Source of the DNA: a virus
Virus record (IMG/VR): IMGVR_UViG_3300046411_001096
Coordinates: 1 to 20,456 of that record
Reading direction: 5' to 3' (one strand)
Length of the DNA stretch: 20,456 nucleotides
Below are positions 13,501-19,296 of this stretch, one piece after another. Both the position numbers and the translations under genes were made by a program. Position 1 is the stretch's first letter. Each line of letters begins with the position of its first letter. The notes beneath the pieces were generated by a model that was not told the DNA's origin, did not search any database, and worked only from the letters and a program-made list of their open reading frames with translations.

Positions 13501-13935
13501 CTATTCTGAGGGAGGTGATACATCTGTAGGAGTTAAAGCTTCTTCATAATATCCTATGATAGCCTGTGTATCTTTTATGTACCTACGCATCTCAGCAATA
13601 CCTAACGCTAGATTTTCATATCCTTTTGGAGTAATTGCAAAGAATACTACGTTACCAGTTTTAGCTTCGAGTTCTGCAATCTTTTCATCTAGATTTTCTT
13701 CAGTTACTACATACCAATCGACAGGAGGAAATTGTACTGCCTTAGGTCTCTCTTGAAGAGGAACATTTTGTTTAGCGTATTCGGTTGAAACAACTACTTC
13801 TGTTTCGGGCGCTCTATTGCCCAGACACGCTGTCAGTAGAAGCAGGCTCATCACTGGGAGGAGTAGTTTCGGCTTCAATTTTTTGGAGTAATTTGCCAAC
13901 GGCGTTGTCAACCCTATCTTCAAGTCCTTGTGCAT
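13501..13935 (-). CDS. Outer-membrane lipoprotein, probable o-spanin (Rz1-like)
   Basis: A 144-residue protein with a lipoprotein signal: a basic N-region (KKLKPK), a hydrophobic stretch (LLLPVMSLLLL) and a lipobox LTAC, with lipidated Cys at 37. The mature part starts LGNRAPETEV and contains FPPVDWYVVTEENL and a helical segment (LALGIAEMRRYIKDTQAII). I recall this type as the outer-membrane partner encoded after a Rz-like gene in marine T4-like phages. It would join the inner-membrane spanin across the periplasm to fuse membranes in the last step of lysis. The ATG at 13935 has GGAGG 9 nt upstream, and lies 122 nt inside the upstream spanin gene, an overlap typical of Rz/Rz1 pairs. A start at Met29 (13851) would give a shorter signal but lacks a ribosome site. 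Confidence 0.72.
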   Translation of the reverse strand: MHKDLKIGLTTPLANYSKKLKPKLLLPVMSLLLLTACLGNRAPETEVVVSTEYAKQNVPLQERPKAVQFPPVDWYVVTEENLDEKIAELEAKTGNVVFFAITPKGYENLALGIAEMRRYIKDTQAIIGYYEEALTPTDVSPPSE

Positions 13936-14233
13936 TTGTTAATGCCTCCATAGTCAAATCTATCTTAGCAAATACACCTCTAAGCTTGTCAAGGTGTTGC
14001 TGTGATTGTTGCAATCTTTTTGTTAAATCTTTATTCAGCTGTTCATTCTTTTTTTGATCAGCTTGAATCTGTTCAATAGTAGCCTGTAAAGTTTCGGCTG
14101 TAGTTTTAAGCTTTACGTTATTTTCTCTAAGAGTATTTATAGTAGCTTCAGACCAGATATAATACTGGTATCCGCCATACCCCACTCCACTGAGTAAGCT
14201 TACTACGATTAATATTAAATATAATTTAGCCAT
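13814..14233 (-). CDS. Inner-membrane spanin (Rz-like)
   Basis: A 139-residue type II membrane protein: one N-terminal transmembrane helix (residues 4-22, LYLILIVVSLLSGVGYG), then a long polar coiled coil (30-90, with many Q, N, K and E), then a conserved-looking segment LRGVFAKIDL ... GLEDRVDNAVGKLLQKIE (84-120), and a proline/serine-rich end. This is the i-spanin plan: an anchor in the inner membrane and a periplasmic rod that binds the lipoprotein spanin, whose gene overlaps its 3' end by 122 nt. The start overlaps the upstream gene by 8 nt. A T4-type late promoter sequence lies inside the gene at 14134-14141 and could boost the downstream partner. Confidence 0.75.
   Translation of the reverse strand: MAKLYLILIVVSLLSGVGYGGYQYYIWSEATINTLRENNVKLKTTAETLQATIEQIQADQKKNEQLNKDLTKRLQQSQQHLDKLRGVFAKIDLTMEALTNAQGLEDRVDNAVGKLLQKIEAETTPPSDEPASTDSVSGQ
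14134..14141 (-). promoter_or_regulatory. T4-type late promoter sequence inside the i-spanin gene
   Basis: Minus strand TATAAATA followed by CTCTT (14134-14141 for the core), matching the T4 late consensus TATAAATACTCCT at nearly all positions. Initiation would be near 14128, upstream of the o-spanin start at 13935. It lies within coding sequence, so chance is possible, but it is one of only two exact cores noticed on this strand. Confidence 0.4.
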
Positions 14234-14666
14234 TATCTTCCATATGCCTTCTAAATCTTTTTAGCAAAACAGGCAGTTTATTTTTTTTACGTCTACGGTC
14301 TGTTACATGTATTTCTTTAGCTCTTGGGCCCATGTTAGCAGTATCTTGAGGAATTCCGGCGTCAGCAGTAGTAGTCACTTCTTCTAGTGATTCAAACTGA
14401 AATGTTTTAGAATAATCTGCCACTTTCTTACCTCTCTTATCATATTGACCAGCATCCATGGCCTGTTGTTTAGCATAAGCTTTAGGGCTGTAAGTATCAC
14501 CCCATTCCCAATCTTTATATCGTGGATCCCATTCTAAAACTTTCCACTCACTGTTTTTGTGCCGCTCGTATTCATCTAGCTGCTTCTCAATCTTAAACCG
14601 TCGGCCAGTAGGAAACTTAATTTCTAACTCGCCACTAGGGCCAGCTTTTTTCCATCTAGGTATCAT
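14226..14666 (-). CDS. Conserved phage protein of unknown function
   Basis: A 146-residue protein beginning MIPRWKKAGPSGELEIKFPT, with a tryptophan-rich middle (EWKVLEWDPRYKDWEWGDTY, about 40-59) and a very basic C-terminus (DRRRKKNKLPVLLKRFRRH). I recall similar 'FPTGRRFKIEKQ' proteins in marine T4-like phages but not a function. No membrane segment or signal is seen. The basic tail suggests nucleic-acid or capsid interior contact, which is inference. It overlaps the upstream gene by 4 nt (ATGA) and the inner-membrane spanin by 8 nt, so all are expressed together, presumably late. Confidence 0.72.
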   Translation of the reverse strand: MIPRWKKAGPSGELEIKFPTGRRFKIEKQLDEYERHKNSEWKVLEWDPRYKDWEWGDTYSPKAYAKQQAMDAGQYDKRGKKVADYSKTFQFESLEEVTTTADAGIPQDTANMGPRAKEIHVTDRRRKKNKLPVLLKRFRRHMEDNG

Positions 14667-15253
14667 CTAGACAGCTCGCTTATTGCAACGTAAATATTTT
14701 TATTTGTTTTGCTATGGGTTACTTCATAAATGTTTAATCCAAATATTTCACCGATTGGGTAACAATCTTCTGAAACTATAACTTTATCTCTTGGTTTAAC
14801 AACCTCGTCGAATGTGTCATTAATAAGTTTTTCACTTAATACCTTATATGATCCTGGAGATAATTTATTATTTTCTAATACAAACCATTCTGTTTGTTCA
14901 GACATAAAATCAAGCGGATCAATATTAAGTGATTTTTTTATTTCTTTATCGCTGACACCAAACTTTTCTTTTAGTAAGAATAGCGCTGCAGCGTAAGAAG
15001 CTATTCTAGACCCACCACCAGGCACCTTTGCCATAATTTTTTTGATATTAAATACCAGCCTATGAAAAGGGGTATAATAATTTTTATACGTATCCCTATT
15101 ATCCATAGTATTAAGATCAAATGTTTTTAATTTTTTACCGTCTTTATCGATGATACCTTTTTTGTAGGCTTCGGTATCTTCAAAACTTGTAGTAAGAAGC
15201 CTTAAGAATCTAAACGTATAGACAAGATCACCAGCTCGTTTGACCAATCCCAT
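14663..15253 (-). CDS. Conserved T4-like phage protein, possibly virion-related
   Basis: A 196-residue protein. The N-terminal half has the recognisable segments FRFLRLLTTSFEDTEAYKKG (14-33) and FHRLVFNIKKIM (64-75), then GGGSRIASYAAALFLL, a pattern I remember from a family conserved in marine T4-like phages but never assigned a firm role. The C-terminal domain is mixed beta (DKVIVSEDCYPIGEIFGLNI), possibly a small barrel. No signal peptide is seen. Its ATG shares one base with the upstream stop (TAATG) and its end overlaps the next gene by 4 nt, so the three genes at 14226-15621 form one translationally coupled set. A structural or assembly role is inferred from context only. Confidence 0.72.
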   Translation of the reverse strand: MGLVKRAGDLVYTFRFLRLLTTSFEDTEAYKKGIIDKDGKKLKTFDLNTMDNRDTYKNYYTPFHRLVFNIKKIMAKVPGGGSRIASYAAALFLLKEKFGVSDKEIKKSLNIDPLDFMSEQTEWFVLENNKLSPGSYKVLSEKLINDTFDEVVKPRDKVIVSEDCYPIGEIFGLNIYEVTHSKTNKNIYVAISELSR

Positions 15254-15621
15254 TATATTTTCCTTAATTTGTCTACTACATTCTGATCCATTGTTATATC
15301 AGTATACTGATCATTTTTAATATAATTTAAGAAGATAAGAAACGGTTTTAAAGCTGACCAATATCTATCTTCTATTTGATACTCTAGCATTCTCAATGTC
15401 GGTTGTACATCAAATACGTTAAACAATACTATAAGATGATTAAGTATTAATCTTTCAGGCACACTACCATTATTAGCATAACGAAAAAATAAACGTTTAA
15501 GATACATAAATCTTTTCATGTCATTATAAAATTCTTCAGCATCTATACAATTAGGCTTATAGTATTGCTGCATTGCATAAAGCATAAAGTTATCTTCTGA
15601 CAACTTATCAAATAATTTCAT
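15253..15621 (-). CDS. Conserved helical phage protein of unknown function
   Basis: A 122-residue, predicted all-helical protein. It starts MKLFDKLSEDNFMLYAMQQY. The middle (ERLILNHLIVLFNVFDVQP, about 56-74) followed by YWSALKPFLIFLNYI resembles a family I recall adjacent to the 'FRFLRLLTT' protein in marine T4-like genomes. The hydrophobic stretches alternate with charges, so soluble helices are more likely than membrane spans. An AGGTG ribosome site lies 4 nt before the ATG. It is the first gene after a 41-nt AT-rich gap that contains a weak late-promoter-like sequence. The function is not recognised. Confidence 0.72.
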   Translation of the reverse strand: MKLFDKLSEDNFMLYAMQQYYKPNCIDAEEFYNDMKRFMYLKRLFFRYANNGSVPERLILNHLIVLFNVFDVQPTLRMLEYQIEDRYWSALKPFLIFLNYIKNDQYTDITMDQNVVDKLRKI

Positions 15622-15636
15622 AACACACCTAATTAG

Positions 15637-15644
15637 TTTTTATA
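15637..15644 (-). promoter_or_regulatory. Degenerate late-promoter-like sequence
   Basis: Minus strand TATAAAAA followed by CTAATT, one mismatch to the T4 late core TATAAATA. It sits in a 41-nt gap upstream of the gene starting at 15621. The leader would be very short (about 10-15 nt), and AT-rich DNA makes chance matches likely. Confidence 0.25.
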
Positions 15645-15662
15645 TACTAAATTATATATAAA

Positions 15663-16019
15663 CTATTTACTAAGTACTGTTTTCATTGCTTGTACTAAAG
15701 ACTTTTTAGACTTTCTACGGTCAAGCTCAACGCCATTTTCACGCCCGAGCTCTTCAAGTTCAACTTTAGACATGTCTTCTAGTTCCATGTCCATCATAGC
15801 AGACTGAATCTTGCCTTCAGTAATCATATCTTGTACATCTTCTTGTGTTGCTTCTTGCACTATAGGAGCCGCCGCAGGAGTCACGTTGCCATGAAATGCA
15901 TCGACTTCTGCTTGAGTAAATCTAGAAGACTTATATAATTCCCCAGACTTAGGATCTACCCAACCTTTATTTTTATCTGGAACTGCGTGTGCACACCACG
16001 CCGGTGGTTTAATTGCCAT
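15663..16019 (-). CDS. Small protein with C-terminal HeH/SAP-like domain
   Basis: A 118-residue protein from ATG at 16019 (MAIKPPAWCAHAVPD). This start has AAAGG 9 nt upstream and lies 4 nt after the previous stop. A longer frame from 16157 exists but would run 134 nt through the upstream gene in another frame. The N-terminal segment reads KGWVDPKSGELYKSSRFT. The C-terminal 40 residues (from MELEDMSKVELEELGRENG) look like a helix-extended loop-helix (HeH/LEM/SAP-like) fold, which in phage proteins often binds DNA or protein. I recall both segments from marine T4-like phage proteins near head genes. No catalytic motif is seen. Confidence 0.75.
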   Translation of the reverse strand: MAIKPPAWCAHAVPDKNKGWVDPKSGELYKSSRFTQAEVDAFHGNVTPAAAPIVQEATQEDVQDMITEGKIQSAMMDMELEDMSKVELEELGRENGVELDRRKSKKSLVQAMKTVLSK

Positions 16020-16023
16020 AATA

Positions 16024-16968
16024 TTATGCCTTTGTTGCTGATGGAATAACTTTACTGTCGCCTGCCTTATTGTCGTTGGTTCTAGCTTTTTTACTGGGTC
16101 CAGCATTAGCTGCCTTTTTAACATCATCACCTGAAGCTTCAGGGTTATCTTTAACATCCTTTGTAGTATTTAACATATCCTGAGCACCTTTAGATGATTT
16201 AGATGCATCATTAGGTTCTTGTGCGGCTGCAGCACTTTTGTAATGCTCTCCACGCTTTTCCATGATCCGCGTATATACTGGCCATACAGTTGATTCAATT
16301 GCAGAAACCTCGTTATCACCCATTTTAGCTTTCTTGGTTTCTTTTTTAGGATTAACTACTACTTCGTCCTCTTCGTTCTTAGACGCCTTAGGAATATCAA
16401 AAGGAGCTTTCTTCAAAGTAACGGCTTTCTTACCCTTTTCTGACGAGGCTGAAGCCTTTGCTAACTTTTTAGCTAGTGCCATGTTTTTACTCTCTTCAAC
16501 TTCTTCTTTCATAGATTTTTTATATAGATCCAATGCCTTTGCGTACTTTGGATTCTTCATCATACGTTTTGATTCACCGTGATCTGGATCATCGTGAGCC
16601 ATACGAACAGTAGGTTCATCTAAGTTATGAGTTTTCATATGCTTTTTATATGCATCAAACTTTTTAGGATCAACAGTTTTGCCAAAACTTTTACTCATAG
16701 GTCTCATGCTGCGAGAAATTTCATCCAAACTTGCTTCTTTTACGTCATCAGCAATTGCCTTAGCGGTATCTTTTTTCATAGTAACAGGATATTTTTTACC
16801 TGCAAAATTAAAGTGTGATTTACCAGCTTTATGTGCTCCAGCCGCTGCGCCGTGGAACGCGGTGCGCTCTGCTGCTTGAATAGTTTCTGGGATCTCAAAT
16901 TCGTTGAGTTTATTTTCTGCGACCTGTTGCAGTGCGGCCGCCATTTTACTAATTGATTCTTGATTCAT
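16024..16968 (-). CDS. Lysine-rich probable capsid-interior/structural protein
   Basis: A 314-residue, strongly lysine/alanine/serine-rich protein with low-complexity linkers and little hydrophobic core. Recognisable pieces are GKSHFNFAGKKYPVTMKKDT (49-68), EASLDEISRSMRPMSKSFGK (78-97), a central acidic/basic linker, and a late STVWPVYTRIMEKRGEHYK. Segments like 'LDEISxxM' and 'WPVYxRIxEK' recur in head-associated proteins of marine T4-like phages as I recall them. The composition fits a prohead core or packaged internal protein, possibly cut by the head protease, but that is inference. AAGGAA lies 5 nt before the ATG. It follows the coiled-coil membrane protein gene by 9 nt. Confidence 0.65.
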   Translation of the reverse strand: MNQESISKMAAALQQVAENKLNEFEIPETIQAAERTAFHGAAAGAHKAGKSHFNFAGKKYPVTMKKDTAKAIADDVKEASLDEISRSMRPMSKSFGKTVDPKKFDAYKKHMKTHNLDEPTVRMAHDDPDHGESKRMMKNPKYAKALDLYKKSMKEEVEESKNMALAKKLAKASASSEKGKKAVTLKKAPFDIPKASKNEEDEVVVNPKKETKKAKMGDNEVSAIESTVWPVYTRIMEKRGEHYKSAAAAQEPNDASKSSKGAQDMLNTTKDVKDNPEASGDDVKKAANAGPSKKARTNDNKAGDSKVIPSATKA

Positions 16969-16977
16969 TTTATTTCC

Positions 16978-17259
16978 TTACATCCAAATTTGGGCTGCGA
17001 TTGCACTGGCGCCAACAGCAATGGCAATCCAGAATAATTTATTGATGACGTTAACGGTATGGGCGTTTTCATCACATTTTTTTTCGATGATATCAAGTTT
17101 TTCTGAAAACTTGTTCATTCTAGTCCAGGAGTCATCCCTATACTTATTGTATGAATCCATCTTCTCTTCAAATCTTGCAAGTGTGACTAATGCGTCTGCC
17201 ATTTTGTCCATCTTATCTTCGATCCGGTCGAGTCGGGCTTCCCAGTTAACTTCTACCAT
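16978..17259 (-). CDS. Coiled-coil protein with C-terminal membrane anchor (XhlA-like)
   Basis: A 93-residue protein from ATG at 17259 (MVEVNWEARLDRIEDKMDKM). A TTG one codon earlier (17262) is possible but less likely, since GGAA has suitable spacing to the ATG. Residues 6-68 form a heptad-like coiled coil rich in M, D, E and K. Residues 75-92 (LFWIAIAVGASAIAAQIW) are one transmembrane helix at the extreme C-terminus. This plan resembles XhlA-type holin partners and other tail-anchored phage proteins. A lysis or membrane role is plausible, but no experimental family member was recognised. A clean late promoter (17288-17295) is directly upstream, so it starts a late transcript. Confidence 0.75.
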   Translation of the reverse strand: MVEVNWEARLDRIEDKMDKMADALVTLARFEEKMDSYNKYRDDSWTRMNKFSEKLDIIEKKCDENAHTVNVINKLFWIAIAVGASAIAAQIWM

Positions 17260-17287
17260 CAATAGTTTCCATTTAATTTATTAGTGT

Positions 17288-17295
17288 TATTTATA
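17288..17295 (-). promoter_or_regulatory. T4-type late promoter
   Basis: Minus strand TATAAATA followed by ACACT lies in the 57-nt gap between genes, the expected place. The core matches the T4 late -10 element exactly, and initiation near 17282 would leave a leader of about 23 nt before the ATG at 17259. This supports late, sliding-clamp-dependent expression of the genes to its left. Confidence 0.65.
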
Positions 17296-17316
17296 ATATA
17301 AATTATTTACTGACAT

Positions 17317-17580
17317 CTAACAATTCCAGCGCCTACGTGCTGCTTTACCTCTTTCACCAGTCCAACTTTTTGATCTTGCACAAAACGATTTCCTACGACC
17401 AGCCGCCTTAGATCCTTTTTTTAGTTTACTGGGTTTAGTTGTAACTGCAGTTTGTAGTTTACTACCTGGATTCGCCCGTTTAAATGCATCGACGCCTTTC
17501 TGAGTCATACCAGCACCCTTGTCGGCTGAACGAAAGTGTCCTTTAGAATCTTTTTCTAAAAATGTTTTAAACTTATCCAC
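17317..17580 (-). CDS. Very basic small protein with internal-protein-like leader
   Basis: An 87-residue protein starting at GTG (17580), which overlaps the upstream stop by 8 nt. No ATG is available in the frame nearby. The first residues MDKFKTFLEKD match the leader of three other genes in this block. The body is arginine/lysine-rich and ends GRRKSFCARSKSW ... ARRRWNC. I recall this 'SFCARxK ... RRWNC' tail, and 'GVDAFKRANPGSKLQ', from small basic proteins of marine T4-like phages. The high positive charge fits DNA binding inside the head. The paired cysteines could bind metal or crosslink, but the role is unknown. Confidence 0.75.
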   Translation of the reverse strand: MDKFKTFLEKDSKGHFRSADKGAGMTQKGVDAFKRANPGSKLQTAVTTKPSKLKKGSKAAGRRKSFCARSKSWTGERGKAARRRWNC

Positions 17581-17806
17581 CGAACTCGTGCCCCGCTACC
17601 CTACGCATTTGCTTGTTAAATTCAGATTGTGATGGCTTAGATTTATATAGTTTAATAGAAATCTCAGGGCGTTCTTTACCTTTGATTCTCCAGTTATGGC
17701 CTTTTTCTTTATGATCAGCACTAGTAGTTTTAACAACACGACGTTTGTATCCGGCCTCCCAGGACTCAGACTTTTTTTCTACCATAAACTGCTTAAAACT
17801 AATCAT
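17573..17806 (-). CDS. Small basic protein with internal-protein-like leader
   Basis: A 77-residue protein. The leader MISFKQFMVEK lines up with the capsid-targeting peptide of T4 internal proteins (aromatic at 4 and 7, hydrophobic at 8, Glu at 10). The body has AGYKRRVVKTTSADHKEKGH (18-37), a PEISIKLYKSKPS strand and QMRRVAGHEFGG at the end, segments I recall from conserved marine T4-like phage proteins. It is basic with no membrane segment. The ATG overlaps the upstream stop by 8 nt (ATGATTAG), and its own stop overlaps the next gene by 8 nt. Packaging into the head is inferred from the leader and the block, not shown. Confidence 0.75.
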   Translation of the reverse strand: MISFKQFMVEKKSESWEAGYKRRVVKTTSADHKEKGHNWRIKGKERPEISIKLYKSKPSQSEFNKQMRRVAGHEFGG

Positions 17807-19043
17807 TTGTTTTCTCTTTATTCAGCATTTTACGCAGCTTAAGAAGCTTCTCTTTATTGCTATCTGATACCTTTGCTACTTTAGTTGTAGCTTCTGATTT
17901 CATAGCATTTTTTACATGCCGCAGTTTTTGTTGATACTTAGCAATCTCTTGGTCAATAGACGGATTTTTTGCACCTTTTAATTTTTTAGTTTGAAGATCA
18001 CCGATTTGTCTGCTAAAACTAGCATGCTTATCTTTTAATTTATTTGCCGGATGTTTAAGATAAGGATTCATGTCTTCTTCAACTGCCTCACCATAAGGTT
18101 TTTTAGTAACTGCTTTGCGAAACTGCTTGGCTCTCACGTTTGTAGCCATGTCCATACCTTTTTCGCGCCGGCGAATAACATCTTTTTCTTTTGAGATGTC
18201 TTTATTGCCTCTTACAATCTTTGCAGTTGCAGAGTTACGCGCACGATCACTTTGTGCTTTAGCTTTATTATGATACCTATCCATTGCTCCTGGAGTATCT
18301 AATACTTCATCAACTGATTCTTTTTTTCTTTTTATTCCTACAGCGTGTATAGCACCCTTTAAACGGTTATTTGCTTTTCTTGTACCGCTGAAAGCATCAT
18401 CACCCTTTGTTTTATCTAAATAAGATTGGGCGGTTTTTTTAGAAATTTCGTTAACTTCTTCTTTCATATCTTTAACTTTACCATTCTTTAAATGGCGCTT
18501 AATAGTTTTACCAGCTTTTGTTTGCATAGTTACAATATGACCACCATCTGGGTGAGGCTTACTATTGATGATTTTCATTTTGTCACGCTGCCCGGCATAA
18601 GTATTAGCTTCATTTTTCTTTTGAGCCGCAATATATTCTTTTCTGCTGCACCAATTTTCTCCGGCCATGTCATAAGCGTCGTACATGCAGCTTTCGTTTG
18701 TGGGCTTACCATACGTATCACCGCATGATTTACACACTTTTTCTTTCATAGAATAAGATTCATTCTTTGGAACACAATTAGGTACCATTTTGTTTCCCTT
18801 TTTCTTCATTCCAACTTGCTTATGGCTATCCCAACAAGCTTCATCTGTTTTTTTCTTAAAGGTTTCAAGACCTTTTTTACTACCAGCAGCCATTCTGTCA
18901 GCTTTATTAGCCTGAGTAGTTGCAATGCGCTTCATACCGCCTTCGTTCTTAACTACTTCTTTATCTACAGGAACCATACGAATTTTAGGTTTTCCATCAG
19001 GTCCTACATATTTTTCAGGTTTTCTGTCTGCTGATTTTGTCAT
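17799..19043 (-). CDS. Large lysine-rich modular protein with cysteine cluster, probable head-associated
   Basis: A 414-residue, highly basic protein without a conventional domain. It reads as modules joined by linkers: a DEACWDSHKQVGMKKKGNKM ... VPNCVPKNE segment (68-95); a cysteine-rich stretch C104, C107 (CKSC), C119 and C132 that could bind zinc; a PHPDGGHIVTMQTKAGK segment (163-179); a VNEISKKTAQSYLDKTKG segment (198-214); VDEVLDTPGAMDRYHNK (244-260); and a C-terminal helical region. I recall the 'CW..H..VGMK ... VPNCVP' and '[VL]xEISKKT..SYL' modules from several cyanophage and other marine T4-like phage head-region proteins. Motif E-x repeats may be protease sites. It lacks the leader found in its neighbours. 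The role is inferred as virion core or packaged. Confidence 0.68.
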   Translation of the reverse strand: MTKSADRKPEKYVGPDGKPKIRMVPVDKEVVKNEGGMKRIATTQANKADRMAAGSKKGLETFKKKTDEACWDSHKQVGMKKKGNKMVPNCVPKNESYSMKEKVCKSCGDTYGKPTNESCMYDAYDMAGENWCSRKEYIAAQKKNEANTYAGQRDKMKIINSKPHPDGGHIVTMQTKAGKTIKRHLKNGKVKDMKEEVNEISKKTAQSYLDKTKGDDAFSGTRKANNRLKGAIHAVGIKRKKESVDEVLDTPGAMDRYHNKAKAQSDRARNSATAKIVRGNKDISKEKDVIRRREKGMDMATNVRAKQFRKAVTKKPYGEAVEEDMNPYLKHPANKLKDKHASFSRQIGDLQTKKLKGAKNPSIDQEIAKYQQKLRHVKNAMKSEATTKVAKVSDSNKEKLLKLRKMLNKEKTND

Positions 19044-19044
19044 T

Positions 19045-19296
19045 TTAGCCTCTTACTTTCGCTGCCAGATCTTTGTCTGCTTTTCCCCATGTACCAGATG
19101 ATTTGGTAACAAATGAATTTACTCTTGCATGTCCCCATTGTGATGGAGTAGTACCCGGCCGATGACCGGTTTTCCATGCGGCTACACCTCTATTATAAAC
19201 CTGACGAAGAACGCCTAATGGCATGCCAGTTTTTTCTGCTTTCTTTTTTAAAGAAGCTGTCGCATCTTCTGCAATATATGCTTTAAAATTAATCAT
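19045..19296 (-). CDS. Small DUF5824-like protein with internal-protein-like leader
   Basis: An 83-residue protein from ATG at 19296 (MINFKAYIAEDATASLKKKA). An ATG at 19302 would add MA. The later start is preferred because it makes the 8-nt ATGATTAA overlap used at other junctions here and puts the leader in register with T4 internal proteins (F4, Y7, I8, A9, E10). The body, MPLGVLRQVYNRGVAAWKTG then HRPGTTPSQWGHARVNSF, matches a phage family I remember as DUF5824, usually of unknown role. It is basic and compact. The gene ends 1 nt before the start of the 414-residue protein. Confidence 0.78.
   Translation of the reverse strand: MINFKAYIAEDATASLKKKAEKTGMPLGVLRQVYNRGVAAWKTGHRPGTTPSQWGHARVNSFVTKSSGTWGKADKDLAAKVRG

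Noticed and set aside
13556-14057. Plus-strand frames downstream of the plus-strand promoter
   Set aside because: No Shine-Dalgarno sequence before their starts, cysteine/serine-rich composition typical of antisense of the spanin genes, and no family resemblance. The promoter may make a non-coding RNA instead.
16020-16157. Upstream extension of the HeH/SAP-like protein to a start at 16157
   Set aside because: It would lie almost wholly inside the 3' end of the lysine-rich gene, whereas ATG at 16019 has a good ribosome site and the expected spacing.
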